From NCBI GenBank assembly GCA_029817715.1, contig JARUPY010000473.1, positions 6,014,001 to 6,078,000 on the forward strand: a DNA stretch of 64,000 nucleotides, written 5' to 3'. Under the pieces are notes generated by a model. That model saw only the letters and a program-made list of their open reading frames with translations, did not search any database and was not told the origin of the DNA. Each line of letters opens with the position of its first letter. Positions within the stretch are counted from its first letter, which is position 1. Positions 36,480 to 49,215 of this stretch are shown here, piece after piece. A program made the translations under genes and the position numbers. Origin of the DNA: Melastoma dodecandrum. Taxonomy: Eukaryota > Streptophyta > Magnoliopsida > Myrtales > Melastomataceae.

Positions 36480-38290
36480 TTAATTCACTGACTCCTCAAC
36501 AGCATCTATTGTCGTGCTTCTACGTGTGCACATCCTCTTGTTATGACCTTGTTGGCCACACTGTTTACAGGTCACACGTGTATGTCTACTTGAAACTATG
36601 TAATATGAAAACTGATGTTATTTTGAGTGGCTATAGCATTTGGCTCCAGATTAGCTATAGCATTAAGCAGACCCTGTACAAATGGAAAACAGCATTCTCT
36701 TAGTATTAGCTGAAAAAAAAAACAGAACAACAACCTATAAACCATCATCATACCTCCTGCTGGTCGCTTATGAACGTCCATCCATCACCAAGACAAACCT
36801 CAAGCAATCTGAACAATATCTTCAGAAACCATATCCATGAATTATTGTTTTCCCTTTCAACCATAGCCCATGCTATCGGAAACATATCTTCATTCCCATC
36901 ACGCCCAACAACATTTAACACAATCCCACCACATTTATGCTTAATAAATGTCCCATCAAATCCAACCAAAGCTCTACAACCCCTTTATGAAACCAGTCCG
37001 CAAAGCATCAAAACAAACAAACAGTCTTTTGAACGTTGTGTACATACCAGTGGACAAAGTCAAGTCACAGACAAGTTCAAATGTAGATTGAGGTATTTCA
37101 TCTTCAAAGCATTAATATATGGTCAGAGATCCCTATAATGATCATCTAGGCTGCCATTTTCCAATTTATCTACCAACTAACTTGCTTTGTATATAGTCAT
37201 CAATGGGATTTCTAGGCTATGCTTCACCATTATTTCTTGTTGAATATCAAGGGCAATCAAGCCAGTCCTACGAATACTTCCATCCATGAACTGACCAACA
37301 ATCCACTTTGTTGTTGCTTGACGGTTACTAAAACTACGACAACATTTACGTTCATTGAAAACATAACGGACCACAAAGTTTTTGTCCTTACCAATCCAAG
37401 ACCCGTGTAACCTCCAAGGACAGCCTTTAATACAAATGGTTTCTTGTCTATCTTTTGTGTTTCTTTTCCATCTTAGGTTAAAACCATTGACAATTGCATA
37501 CTTTTGAAAAGCCTATGAAGTTGCCTAGGTGTTTCAAAACACATCCCAGCTTTCCATTCTATACTCTTGTGATCACAATTTAGATTGTATTAACTAAACA
37601 CTTGTTTCAATTTCTTCCTTCTTTCACCTATTGTTGAACAACCATCACCATCTACATTTTCTTCATCGCTACTCTCATATTCAAACTCAACTTCATTCAC
37701 TGGCATGTCATCCATTTTCCTAACTTCAGACTCAACTGAATTCTGACCAGCACCCCTGCCTTCTTCCTCTACCTCATTAATTTCATCCCCTGGCCCCCCA
37801 CCTATATAACTAGCATCACCTTTGACTTCTAAAATCCTCATCTTCCAAAACTAGCAACTTCACCCCTAATTTCATCCTCCTCCACCAAATCAGCTAGATC
37901 AACCCTACCAACACCATATTCCTGTTCATTACCTTCATCCTCATCACTAGATTCTGGTTCATTACCAACAAAATCGCTAACATCACCATATTCCTCTCCT
38001 TCAATATAAATTTCTACTTTCCCATATTCACATTCAGTTACCATTTTCATCATGTCCTTATATTCTAAAATGTTCCTGGCCAATAACAAACTTGTTCCCG
38101 GATATGCATACCACAATCTATCAACCTTCCTAAGCCCATATTCTTTTCCTATGGCCACCAATGTGAAGTATTCTAACAGATCTATGTCAACATCGAGAAT
38201 GTTTACTACCCTACCCCCATCATACGAACCCAAATCATCAAAAGACATGCTCCCCCCAACATGCACATTCAAGGAAATGCGAGTTGCCAT
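36480..38290 (-). pseudogene. MULE transposase relic with PB1-like N-terminus
   Basis: Minus strand. The N-terminal part (38290-37838) is the PB1-like domain typical of plant MURA proteins (VHVGGSMSFDDLGSYDGG, LARNILEYKDMMKMV), with an acidic tail. A frameshift near 37840 leads to 37841-37590. The DNA-binding/helical part is at 37374-37177 (FSNRQATTKWIVGQFMD). The DDE core at 36969-36748 keeps the first Asp (GFDGTFIKHKCGG) and second Asp (FISDQQ), but the region with the third acidic residue is gone. The last exon (about 36595-36480) encodes a CCHC zinc knuckle, CKQCGQQGHNKRMC, before the stop. The element cannot transpose itself. Confidence 0.83.
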
Positions 38291-38616
38291 ATCTGTTAGA
38301 AAACAAACTCAACAAGTTTTAACATGAAAGTACAAACACGACAAGGAAATGCGAGTCACCATACCTTGTTGTGGGACTGTCTCCTTCCCTTCTTCCACCT
38401 TTATTTCTCGCTCTTTTTTCCAACAAGCGCAAACCCTCCACTAGCACGCCGCCTTAGCCCACTTCTTACTCCTTGTTGATTTGCTTCTGTGATTGCTTCA
38501 ATTTGTGTTTTAGTGGTTTCAAAAATTGGAAGGTTGCTTCAATATGGTGCGATTAGGGTTGCAAGAAAGAATGGGGACTTGCTTCGATTTGCCTACGTGG
38601 AAATAAGTGGCTGACT

Positions 38617-38813
38617 AGACGTGGGAGCGATGTGTGACTGGACTGGTGACAGCAACCACCGTTACTCCATGTCAGTAGATCGACGGTTTCCGTCAGCGAA
38701 TGGCCACAAAAAATTACAACCCTAAAAATAGTGACAAAATCATATTACTAAAAAAGATTTTGACAAAACAGAAAGTTTATGGCATAGTTTATGATATTAT
38801 CGTATATTTTTCC
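38617..38813 (-). repeat. Right terminal inverted repeat of the MULE
   Basis: Inverted copy of 35160-35340 with scattered substitutions and indels; its outer edge abuts the second copy of the TAAAATTTA duplication. Confidence 0.88.
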
Positions 38814-38822
38814 TAAAATTTA

Positions 38823-39584
38823 ATAAAAATTTCTTTTTTACGAACAAAATACATAAAATTTAGTTACATTTTCTCTCTTTTTTTACGCGGGTGTATACCA
38901 AAGGAAAAATAATTGAAGTATACAAATGCCGACAAAAATGAAAAAATAATCCTTACATTCGGAAGAACTGGATGGCCTCTTTCATCACCTTCACAAGTAC
39001 ATGGCGTCACTGCCCCGATTCAGATGACTGCAGATGTCGTCCCCGTTGAAGTAACTCGAAGATCAGCCACCTTCATCCCCTTCGTGATCGAACCCTAGCT
39101 ACTGTTGCTGCGGCCGCACTATTGTATAGATCTCTCCCGATGCTGCAGCTGTTCATGTCGCTGTAATGCAGGTTGCAATATTAGTTGCCGAATGTCCCCC
39201 TACTCAGCCCATTGCTCACGTTGGAAGACATGATCCCCATTTGGGAATGATGTTGTTGTTCCATTAAACAGAAGGCGTTAACCTCTAGGATGTAGATATC
39301 GCTTAAAATGCATTCGCTCCCAAAGTCAACTGTGGGATTTTGATGTTTGGTCGTTGGCCGGAAGGAGGAGGAAGGAAGGGAAGTGGATTCTTTGACTTCT
39401 CGTTTCGGCGACGAGGAAGCCAAGTGCTCCGCCTTCATGACCATCTTCTTGAGATAAGAGCGCCTGTTTACAAGGTAAAACGATATTTTGGGCAAAGTCG
39501 ATGCCTAACATCGACGAGATCATGTGTAACGGCAAGCCTAGAGAGAAACGCCATCTTCCCATGGTTCGTCAATGGACATCCTCG
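38823..39584. other. Spacer with no recognised gene
   Basis: AT-rich start, then moderately GC-rich DNA with short overlapping open frames on both strands (39181-39606) that show no known domain. Confidence 0.4.
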
Positions 39585-39845
39585 ACAGCATCAACGGCTA
39601 GCGTAGAAGCTGCTCCATCGACGGTTGGCGTAGAAGCTGCTCCATCTATGGCTGGCGTAGAAGCACCTCCATCGACGGCTGGCGTACATGCAGCTCCATC
39701 GACGGATGGTGTAGAAGCAACTCCATCGATGGATTGGCGTAGAAAGCAGCGTCGATGAAGGCTGGAGCAGCGTCGACGATGAAGGCTAAAGCAACGTCGA
39801 TGAAGGCTAGAGCACAGCGTCGACGATGAGGGCTGAAGCATCGTT
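39585..39845. repeat. Minisatellite: ~30-bp units followed by ~21-27-bp units
   Basis: Five imperfect ~30-base units built on GCTCCATCGACGG-TGGCGTAGAA run from 39605 to about 39740. They are followed by four shorter units built on GTCGACGATGAAGGCT up to 39845. On the plus strand the first block reads as repeated V-E-A-A-P-S-T-x-G peptides, but no surrounding gene supports translation. Confidence 0.8.
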
Positions 39846-42700
39846 CACGATAATAAAGGATGAAGCGGTGATTGCAAATGGATAAGAAATGGAGACGGTT
39901 GATTCCAATTACAACACGTTTTTGTTTGTGGGAGTTTTCAATAAAATAGTTTTACTTCTGGCTTGTAATAAAGATTACACACGACAATCATTCTATTGAC
40001 CCTGAAGGGCTCCTTGGTTGTCAGACTTATTCTTTTCGTAAATCGTCTTAAATGTTGTTGCTCAAGATGGGTGTAAGTCTTCCACTTTGTTACTTACTGA
40101 ATTCTGATTGTTCTTTGTTACTTTCCTTTTATTGGGCGAACGCACATTTTGACACTTAGCCCACCGATATTTTATCGCGACGTGGCTTCGCCCGCAAATA
40201 GTGCTAGTAGTTCTTGATATCTTTACGGTCTGTCCCTCCCCGATAGATGCTAAACGCAATTTTGCTGAACCACCCGAGTGACGAAATCCACATCAAACAT
40301 CAACATCATTTGGATACAATTATTCTTCAAATGCTGCCAATGGATTGGACCTTTTGGATTTATGCAATTCCTTTTTATAAAACATATAAATTATGATTTT
40401 AATTAGGTGAGGGTCCTTTTTAATTATTGATTTTAATTGTACTAAAAAAAGTGTAACTTCAATTTTTTTTATACAATTGTAGTAATTACAATAAACTATA
40501 CTAAATTTTGTTTGTACAATGTGCAAAAAAATTCAAAAAAAATATAGTACGAAGTACGTAACGGCTCCCGGAGAACCCTAATTTAGTACTAATTAGAACA
40601 ATAAATGTACAAACGAAATTAGTACCTAATATTTGTAGATTACTACAAATTGTACTAATTGAAAAATCAGTACCAATGTACGCAACGCACGTTTGTATTA
40701 ATTGTAACCAAATAGGCCATAAGTAAAAAGTTTTGGTACACGATTTTTAGTACATATGTAAGTTTTATAGTTATACTAAATAAAATTAAGTATAAAGTGT
40801 TGAAAAACTATGTACTAATACAACAGTTTGTATATTGTACTAATTTTTATTAGTTACAATTGTAAATAATGAACATAAACTGTACTAATGTTGATTTGTA
40901 CAAACGAAATTAGTAGGAAGGGGGGACGTACTCTTCACGGGGGGACCGTTAAGCTGCGTCCATATTTTGATCTCTTCTCGTTCCATTCACACGATTATTA
41001 ATTTTGTTTTTTGTAGACCACTTGGGGCTCTTTAATGGCAATGATTAGGTGACAAGAACCATTGACCTCACCTTCACTCATCACATCCTTTAATTAAATG
41101 AGTAGAGTACCAAGGGTATTTTCCTTTTAAAATAGAGTTTTTGACTATGATTAGATCCTATGCGCAAAACCAAGCTTAACCTTTAAAACGAACTCCCTTT
41201 TTTTTTCTCTCATGTAGTCCAATTCATTATTTAAAACATCAGGATAATTAATCATTAAATCTACGGGACATTGACAGACATCGTGATTGGTAGTCTCGTT
41301 CGTTAAACTTTTTATTTTCACGAGTTTAGTTTGAAAGAGAAAAATTCTTCTTCCCAAGAAAAATCACATCTCTCCAACTTCAAACAAACAATGAAATGAA
41401 AGATTATTGGTACTTAGTAATCGCTGTCGGCCACCTTCCCATCAACAAGGTGCATGCTGAACCCACTCCTGAATTAAATTTTAAATAATAAAAATAATTA
41501 AGTGGTGTCTTTCTATAAAAAGAATGTATAAAAAAAGTCAACCAACTAGAGCTCCCTACTATAATTTATCCCCAGGCAAAACCCACATTATCTCCCTTGT
41601 ACTTCCACCAAAAAAAAAAAAAAAATCCACGCACACGTTCTATTCTCAATCAACATCGCAGCTCCAGCCCTCTGTAACCAGCCATGGCGACACTCCCAAT
41701 CCAGTTCCATACGACTACTCTACATTGATCCAGTTTCAGAGTCCCCGTTCCATCATGTGCATCCCACATAAGGCGATATAGGCTACCCATGCCAGTCTTC
41801 TAGTGTAGAACTGAGTATGCCACTGTCGATCGCTTGGTATGACCCTACGATCTCTAACGCCCTTTCCGACGGAAATCTAGTTCAGAGTCCACGCACATCT
41901 CGCGAATCCCATCTACCTATGCAAGGTCGTTTCCAGTTTCAAGCTCTGTCGTCCACGTGGGTGCCTGCAGTTCCGTAGGCAATGCTCAAACTGTTGTAAT
42001 TCCAAGTAACTACGTTCCATTTCTACATATAAGTTTTCAAGTCCTTGTTTATAGTTTTTTCTTCCCTAGACAGAGGAATATCCGCTTGTTGGAAAAAAAA
42101 AAAAGCAAAAAAGACTAATCGATTAACGGACATCGTTGTCTGTTCAGCGACCATGGATGATCATGTCGTTCCCGTTCCCGAACACCACAATTCACGTCGT
42201 ATTCTGTTTCATTTTAATATCTTAATTATATTAATAATAATTAAAATTTCTAGTTCAATGTGGACGTATGTTTTTTACACGATTAAATTACGGACATACC
42301 TTGTTCGTGGTCGACAACCGACGGCACTGCGTCGTTAGGTCATTGGTTTTTGGAAGCCCGAAGGATTTTTTTGAGGATACCCGGGGAGGGGGGGGGGGTG
42401 AAGAACGACTTTGCAATTCAACGTCATAAAAACATCACCTTCAGGAGGTCATAAAAAATTACTAACGAGAGGACGTTATAAGGATGAAATAGAACATGGC
42501 ATCTCGATTCTAATATTTTTTTTCTAATCTAAAACCTAAAAGTAGGATTAAGTGGCGACTTCGAAATGTTTTCAAAAATTCAAAGCCTTATCCGAGTCTT
42601 TTTCATTTAAGACGGGCTTAAACTGGATCCTTGTCTAGCCCAGTGATTAAAGGACTAAGAGTGAGGTGAATTAGTATTAATGCCCAATGGGATTACTTTT
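39846..42700. other. AT-rich spacer with TTAGTA/GTAC-rich stretch
   Basis: No gene was recognised. Between about 40430 and 40930 the words TAGTAC, TGTACTAA and GTACAAACGAAATTAGTA recur, the last twice, resembling the word content of the fold-back element at 17.7 kb; clear arms were not found. Poly-A runs, a G-rich run at 42386-42400 and short open frames elsewhere are not interpretable. Confidence 0.4.
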
Positions 42701-44940
42701 TGATTTTTTTCACAGAACCCCTAAACAGCGGAAGGTCTAGACCTCGCTGTATAGAACAGAACCTGTGGTGTAGGCTTCTGTTTGCTACAGAGGATATCCA
42801 AACAGACCCGACAGGTGAATCTTGTCGTATACGTCGTCAATCAGACCATCTGGAATGATTTTTTATACAACTTTCGAAACACTTAGAGGTTCAGATTTAA
42901 ACGGAGGGCGTGGGAACAAAAGTGATTATAGCACCACCTCCTTTAGAACTCGTCAGTCAACATTTTGTACATGTGCTATGTGATCATTTCTGTTTGCAGA
43001 CTATTTGTCATGATTAACATCTTATGAAATGATTAGCAAATAAAAGATTAAATGAGACACAATGTTTATAAATGGTTTTCGATAGAGACTAACTACGTCC
43101 ACATCTCGCCCAAAATGTTAAGGTAGTTATCGACTAATGCGGAACGTATCCGTGGATGATAGTAAGGTGATGCCAGGATCAGCCATCTATAGCACATTGC
43201 ACCCGAAGAAAGTTACTGCACTTAATTTATAAGTGCTGCACAGGTTAGCGTGGACTAAACCATGGTAACCGGCGTTGTTTGGCAACTGTTCTCCGCCTTA
43301 GACGGTGTCCCTCGCCAAGTATGGCACACAGCTTACCACGCTGCGGACTCTCCCTCCTGGTCTTCCTCAACACCAGAGGTGGGAAGGGAGAAGGGTCGAA
43401 AGAGTGGGTTAGAAAGGAATGATAAGGTTAATCCCATTGGCTCCTCACCAAGAATACAACAAGCAAACCCGCTGTGACTTCCTCTCAGCTCGTCACTGAA
43501 ATAATCACTTGTTCTATCCTCACACAAGAATGCTCCACTCTCTCATGAAGATTTCCCCTCGGCCCTTCCTCATTCGAGTAGACTTATCCTTAAACACATC
43601 AACTACTACAGAACATAAATTACAGAATCCAGAGTCCGCTTCTTCTCTGCTTACCAAAGTTTATAGCCTTCATTTCGGTCCGCTACACGTTGGCTCGACA
43701 CGCAGGCCACAATCCTTCCCTGGTATCCTCGCTGCTACACTCCCTCCAAACGCTAATCCTCTGCCTCCAACCGAGAAAGTCCGTCGTGCCCCCAGGTCAC
43801 TCTCCTAGAGAAAGCTTCACCGATGACTACTTGCCTTCTGTAACTCAAACTAATCTCCTACACTTGGTATGACAAGAACACAAAACGACACCCACTCGAA
43901 GCAATAATCAACTAGGTCAACTCTTGATCGGGGGGGTGTATCTCACTCAAACCATTATTAATAATGTCGAGGTTCTTCTATTTGTGAACGTAATCAAAAT
44001 GAATCTAAATTAGGCTAGTAACTTTACAGGATGTCATGTTGGTGTAGATGGAAGTATCATTGCTGCGCAAAAAAAGAGAAAATGATCAGTTAGCGTAAAT
44101 AATCATTACTATAATCACATGAGATTACATTTCATATTGGTGGCAGCATAACGTCTGATCAATGGTTACCATTGGAATCCATACAAAGAATGGCTTTGAT
44201 TTTGTTCCCTAATCAAATAATCAAAATGGTCAAAAGGTTATGCAGACGTGTAACCTTCTGTAAGTTAAAGGAAATAATCATTAATCTATTTCCCTAAGTC
44301 TAGTTAATTTTCGTACCACATGTGAATACACATGTTACCTCCATATAGTGAAAAGTTGAAAGAGGTTCCTTCGTATTCTCAAAATATAAATGAATGTGGA
44401 TGCTATTTCTAACCTACATAAGGTCATTATAGTACCATCCTACTATTATTCCCCAACTGGGAGAGATATGATATCGTTATTTCTTTTGTAGAAGTTTCTC
44501 ATCTTATTATTAACTTTTAATCAGATAAAATATGAATTGACCGAATATTCCAAAGGAATATTCTCTTTTGAATTCTTAGATATTTATTATTAATTAATTA
44601 ATTGAAATATATTTATGAAAATAAATTTCCATACTTAACAAGTGTCATGAACTTAGTCCTTTGGGGATTGCAAAAAATAATAATTTCAACAATCATTCCT
44701 TAAATTTAAGTATACTGAATTTTACTTACAGAACGACTCTTCTTTACAGGTAACTTTCCATAGCGTACAAACACGAGCTTCTTGTTAAGAGTACATAGGG
44801 CACGTACTGTTAAACCACATTGCATCTATAGATTGTAGAAGGCAAGACACATCACTTAACACACAGCTTCTAGTAGAATAGCGAGAATTAAAACGCTAGC
44901 GGTTCTGTATGATTCATCATATCTCAAAATTCATAATTAA
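42701..44940 (-). repeat. AT-rich LTR-like repeat, copy a (minus)
   Basis: The reverse complement of 44150-44935 aligns over ~650 bp with 63348-64000, including TCTGTAAGTAAAAT, ATGGAAATTTATTTT or its variant, CTATAATGACCTT and TTACAGAAGGTTA. Its left part (42700-43260) resembles 45230-45560 of copy b, including the CACA-AACC-C-AAAC-GAAG and CTACGTCCAC segments. It may be a copia (SIRE/Maximus-like) LTR, judged only from the start sequence of the related copies. Short open frames within it are ignored. Confidence 0.55.
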
Positions 44941-45229
44941 CAATCCTTCCCACAATATAAAGTAAAAAAAATGATGAGCCAATACGACTAAATATGGCTT
45001 TCGTAGGAAAAGTCTTCGCACACCATCATTAGCTTTCAAGAGGAAAATATCTTATTCTGACCTAACTCTCTTGTTTGATTGCCAATGAAAAATTTGGGAA
45101 ATAATTTAGTTTCACTTTTAAAAAAAGTTTATAATTTGAAAAACAAAATATTAAATATCTTAAAAATAACAAAATAAACGTTTTCACTCCTTTTATATTA
45201 AAAGGGGTTGAATTATTGTTAAAGTTCAG

Positions 45230-46802
45230 TTTAGAATTTCTAACTTCTTTTCACAAACCCCAAACGGAAGAAAGCTTTTGTAAAGCAGAGCCGTAAGGAC
45301 ATGATTTTATAAGACAGAACCTACGAATATGATCGTGACTTGATTTGATTAACGCAAGGATATTTTATATTGGTTCCGTAATTTGCCTACGTCCACTCTG
45401 ACCCATAATTTGGATGGTTATCACTAAACTGTAACGTAATAGTGGTTAGAAAAAGATAATACGTGATTAACCTTTTACGGCACACGCCAGGTTCTGCCAC
45501 CAAAGGTGACTAAGTTGTACAGCTCAGACCAGAAGGTTTATGTGTACTGAAGGTAACTGACTTGCACGCGTTAGCGTGACTAAAAAAGATAACCAAGCTG
45601 TTGGACGTTTTCCTCGGACGGTGCCCTCGCCTGCACAGCTACCCATTGTGACTTCCTGTGAGATTTTTCACTTCGGCGGCGTCTCCACCCACATAGCAAC
45701 CCGCCACGACTTCCACAATACTTTTCACTCCGGCGGTGTTCCCACCTGCACAGCAACCTGTTGCGACTTCCCTTGCGTGGTCCCTCGAGACAACGACTAA
45801 GTAGACATAGAACCTCTACCCAAGGTTATCCTACACACACACATAACGCAGCATAAAAGCTGGTCAGTTCCTCACCTTTTGTGCTCCTGGGGTATCTACC
45901 TTCTCTTCGGCCCATTGCATGTTAGCCACGCCAGCAACCTATCGTATGCCTCCACCAACGTCTCCTACAGCCTCCAACCAAAAGTCTCTCGTGGCCCCGG
46001 TCACTTTCTAAAAAATATCACCGACGCTACAGCCTTATGCAGCTCGCGTCCCTCGTGTGTGACTAACTCTCAAACGAACAGGAACTCACAAGCTCTCAGC
46101 ACACTCTCTAGATTTTACACAATGTTGCACGTACTCAATATGTCCAAAACGACTCCCTAATTATACAAAAAGTTCTTGGCTAAACGTGAAAGGTGATACT
46201 CGACAAACCAACCTTCTGCACAAAAAACACAATAAATGATTAGATAATAATACAATTCTATATTTACAAATTGCGTCACTTAGACAAATAATCGTTGGGA
46301 AATCAAATCATATCAATAGGATTATGATTTCATAAGATTCCGATGAATAATCAGAAGGTTTTGGGCTGAACTCATCAGCAACCTTTTGTGAATGGAAGTA
46401 ATTCAAGAGTAACTTACATAAGTATCAAATTTGATATCATTCTATCCAAGATGTCAAATTAATTGACTCTAGACAAATGATGCGGATAATTGTCCAGACA
46501 ACGATTCCTTGGTTGTCAAGTCGATCCACAGAAGGTTGGAGACAACCTTGGAGAACCTTTCCATAAATAGGTAATATATTTACTTTAATGGAAAATATAA
46601 TTCCTATTGTAATTATTTGGTAATAAAATCTAGTGATTTCGATCAGATTAATATCTTGATTGATTCATTTTTTAATTTCATAACTAAACAATTATTTAAT
46701 CACAAAAATATTTCTTACATAAAGTTCTCAACATGAGTAGCTTGTGTAGTGTAGATGGTCGACTTCTGTTTCGAAGAAAGTACAGACTCATCATCAAAAC
46801 CA
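45230..46802 (-). repeat. AT-rich LTR-like repeat, copy b (minus)
   Basis: On the minus strand it starts TGGTTTTGATGATGAG at 46802 and forms an inverted pair with copy c around a 126-base spacer. Its left part repeats motifs of copy a in the same orientation. Confidence 0.6.
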
Positions 46803-46928
46803 ATCCAACAACCCCATCTTTTAAAAATCTCATTCCATCCAAATGAGCTAAATGTAAACCCTAGTCTAAACGATTCTTCAATGTTTCGTCACCCAACCAC
46901 GCCCTACACCTTTTATGTACTGCTAAAA

Positions 46929-47590
46929 TGATTTTGATGATGAACCTTGATCTTCTGTGAAATGGAAGTAAACCCTCTACACTACAAAAGCTACTCCTAA
47001 TGAAAATCTTCTCAAAGTAAATATTTTATTTAATTAATAAATTAAGTGATTATTCCAAAGAATGTATCAAAATTGATCAAGATAATTATCTAATCGAAAT
47101 CAAATGATTTAGTTATCAAAGAAATGAATAATTAATGTATTTCCAATTAAAGGAAGTAAATTATATTTTTTTGGAAGGTTTTATATGATTGATTATATAT
47201 CATACGGATCATGTCTTCCATTAACAATTATTCGTTGGATAACAAAACATGTTACTTGTCCAAATTCATTGATATAAATATAATAGAACATATAAATTAA
47301 CGTTTTGGAAATAAATTTTCCATTCATAGAAGATGAGTTTTAAATTTAGAACTTTCCACAATGTTTGTCCATAAAGATTTGATTAAATTAAATTATTCTT
47401 AATCAGATTTCGTTCCCAACGGATACTTGCCAATGAAAGACGCTATTTACATATTAAGAGAATTAATATCAATGATTTATTCATTTACCATTTCCATGTA
47501 GAAGTTATATTAGTATTAGTCAAATGTATTTTCCATGCTTAACTTTCGGTTGCTGTATATGATAACTATATGAAAGTAGAGTTATTTGGT
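46929..47590 (+). repeat. AT-rich LTR-like repeat, copy c (plus)
   Basis: Starts TGATTTTGATGATGAACC. The segment GTGTAGA...GTAGCT...TAAATATTT and the GATCAAGATAATTAT-CTAATCGAAATCA segment match the reverse complement of 46200-46802. Its right end, near 47590, is set only approximately. Confidence 0.6.
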
Positions 47591-47599
47591 ACTCTTAAT

Positions 47600-48355
47600 G
47601 GGGCCTTACAAGGCTAGTACGAGAGTTGATGTTAATTTTTTTTTATAGTTTTGATCGTATTTTTTGTTTAGTTTAGTGTTAAATCGATTTTTATTATTTT
47701 ATTAGATTTTTAGTTTATTTTGAGATTAAGTAGAAACTAGTTGATGCATCTTTAATTTGGTAAAGGTAAATGAGGAGATTCGCAAGTGAAAAATGGATGA
47801 AAAATGATAAAGTACAGAAAATCACAGAATAGAGAAAGTCGTGTCCACCAATCTAAGGGACGCGACCTTCCAGGATCAGCGCATCACTGAGGACACTTCC
47901 TTCGATTTTAAGGGATGCGTCCGTGGAGAAACTGGGAAATGAAAGACGCGTCTGTCTGCAGGAAGGATGCGACCTTCCACAATCTATACAAGATCTTGCC
48001 CAACTACCGAACTTTTCTCAAGATGACGTTTTGAAGAGGAAGAGGATCAATTAATTACTCTCTTTAGTCCTAGGTCTTTATTTTATTCTCTTAGACCTTT
48101 TTAGACCATTTAGAATATTAGGAAATTTTGTAAGAGCAACTCTATATTTTCCTAAGATAGCCTTAGTTAGGAGATATTCTTTTTCATTTTTTTTTTGAGA
48201 TTTTAGACTTTCGATCGGATGAGAAGGAGGATGTGCCAGCTAGGGTTCGAGTGAAGATTCGGATGAGGCAACTACCAACTGGATCGGTAAATCGGGAGGG
48301 TGTTCCTTTTTATTTTTCTCGATTTCTACATCGTTGCTATTTTCTTATGAACTGG
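47600..48355 (+). mobile_element. Left remnant of an Athila-type element (probable LTR/leader)
   Basis: Continuous with the Athila coding relic at 60831 once the Tat element and one copy of its duplication are removed. The text has LTR-like character (T-rich U5-like stretch at 48060-48210) but no confirmed boundaries. No gag is present, so it was already deleted. Confidence 0.5.
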
Positions 48356-48360
48356 GAAAC
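48356..48360. other. Target-site duplication, left copy (GAAAC)
   Basis: GAAAC immediately before the 5' LTR matches GAAAC at 60826-60830 immediately after the 3' LTR. Confidence 0.85.
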
Positions 48361-49209
48361 TGTTGACACGAATGAAAATATTGGGCCTAAATTAATTAGG
48401 GCCCGTACAGAATTGTGTTGTAGCCCATTAGATAAGATAGAGGATGTGGATCCGTACTAAGTCTACAAGGAGAAGCCATTAAGTCTACGCGAATCTAAAC
48501 TGATAGACGATATGAGTAAGGGCGTTGTCTACGAGGATCATGCTGTTACCGAGATTTCTGGAACTTAGTTAAGACGGCCACGACCTGAGAAGATATTCTG
48601 AGAACATGTCACACATCCTAAGCACATAAAGATTCAGTATAAAAGGGGAAAGATCTTTCTAAAAGAGGAGAACAATCATCTAAGGCCAGAAAGCGCATTG
48701 GTTGTTCTCCCCTTTTAGATTTTAGTCATCGGCCGTCCAGACCAGGGTGAGCTCCGATGGCCCTTGGTATTCCATTCCATCGTCAGGGTGAGCGACCGTA
48801 GCCTTGACACTAAATCCTCGCCTACACTCCATCGTCAGGGTGAGCAACCGTGGCCTTGACACCACAATTCCGCCTTCACTCCATCACTATGGTGAGTTCG
48901 TAGGGCCCTTTGTATCCAAATCCACTGCCACCGTCGTCCCTACTCCTCCCATTACACCTCTAGAGACCAGATTCCACCGCTCCAGTCCGCCAGCACAAGG
49001 CTTCAGCAGCAAGTCTATGGCATCACCACCGTCCGCATCATCAACCTTTTTATTTTTTATGGCTGTAGGCTTTTCGATTTGATTGTAAGACATCATTTGG
49101 CATCGTTTATTAATACAATTTATCTGTTTCATTTACTGGCAACCACATCCGAATCCCTGTGAGTATTCGTGCTAAATATTTTCGACGTAATCCGTTTCCG
49201 ACGCGAACA
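48361..49209 (+). repeat. 5' LTR of Tat element 2
   Basis: 849 bp, begins TGTTGACACG and ends GCGAACA. A TATA box (AGTATAAAAGGGG) lies near 48637. The 3' LTR has AGTATATAAGGGG at that place. Confidence 0.9.
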
Positions 49210-49215
49210 CGCTTT

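Larger units (their letters stand above)
35151..38822. mobile_element. MULE DNA transposon with long TIRs and 9-bp target duplication
   Basis: Element body 35160-38813 (3654 bp) is flanked by an identical 9-bp duplication TAAAATTTA (35151-35159 and 38814-38822), the Mutator-superfamily length. The terminal ~190 bases are inverted repeats (left through about 35340, right from about 38617), sharing AACTTTCTGTTTTGTCAAA, GGGTTGTAATTTTTTGT and GCTCCCACGTCTAG. Inside are a GRF zinc-finger gene (plus) and a transposase relic (minus), arranged tail to tail. Confidence 0.92.

Noticed and set aside
39585..39845. CRISPR-like regular repeats
   Set aside because: Units are contiguous with no unique spacers and the DNA is plant nuclear; it is a minisatellite.
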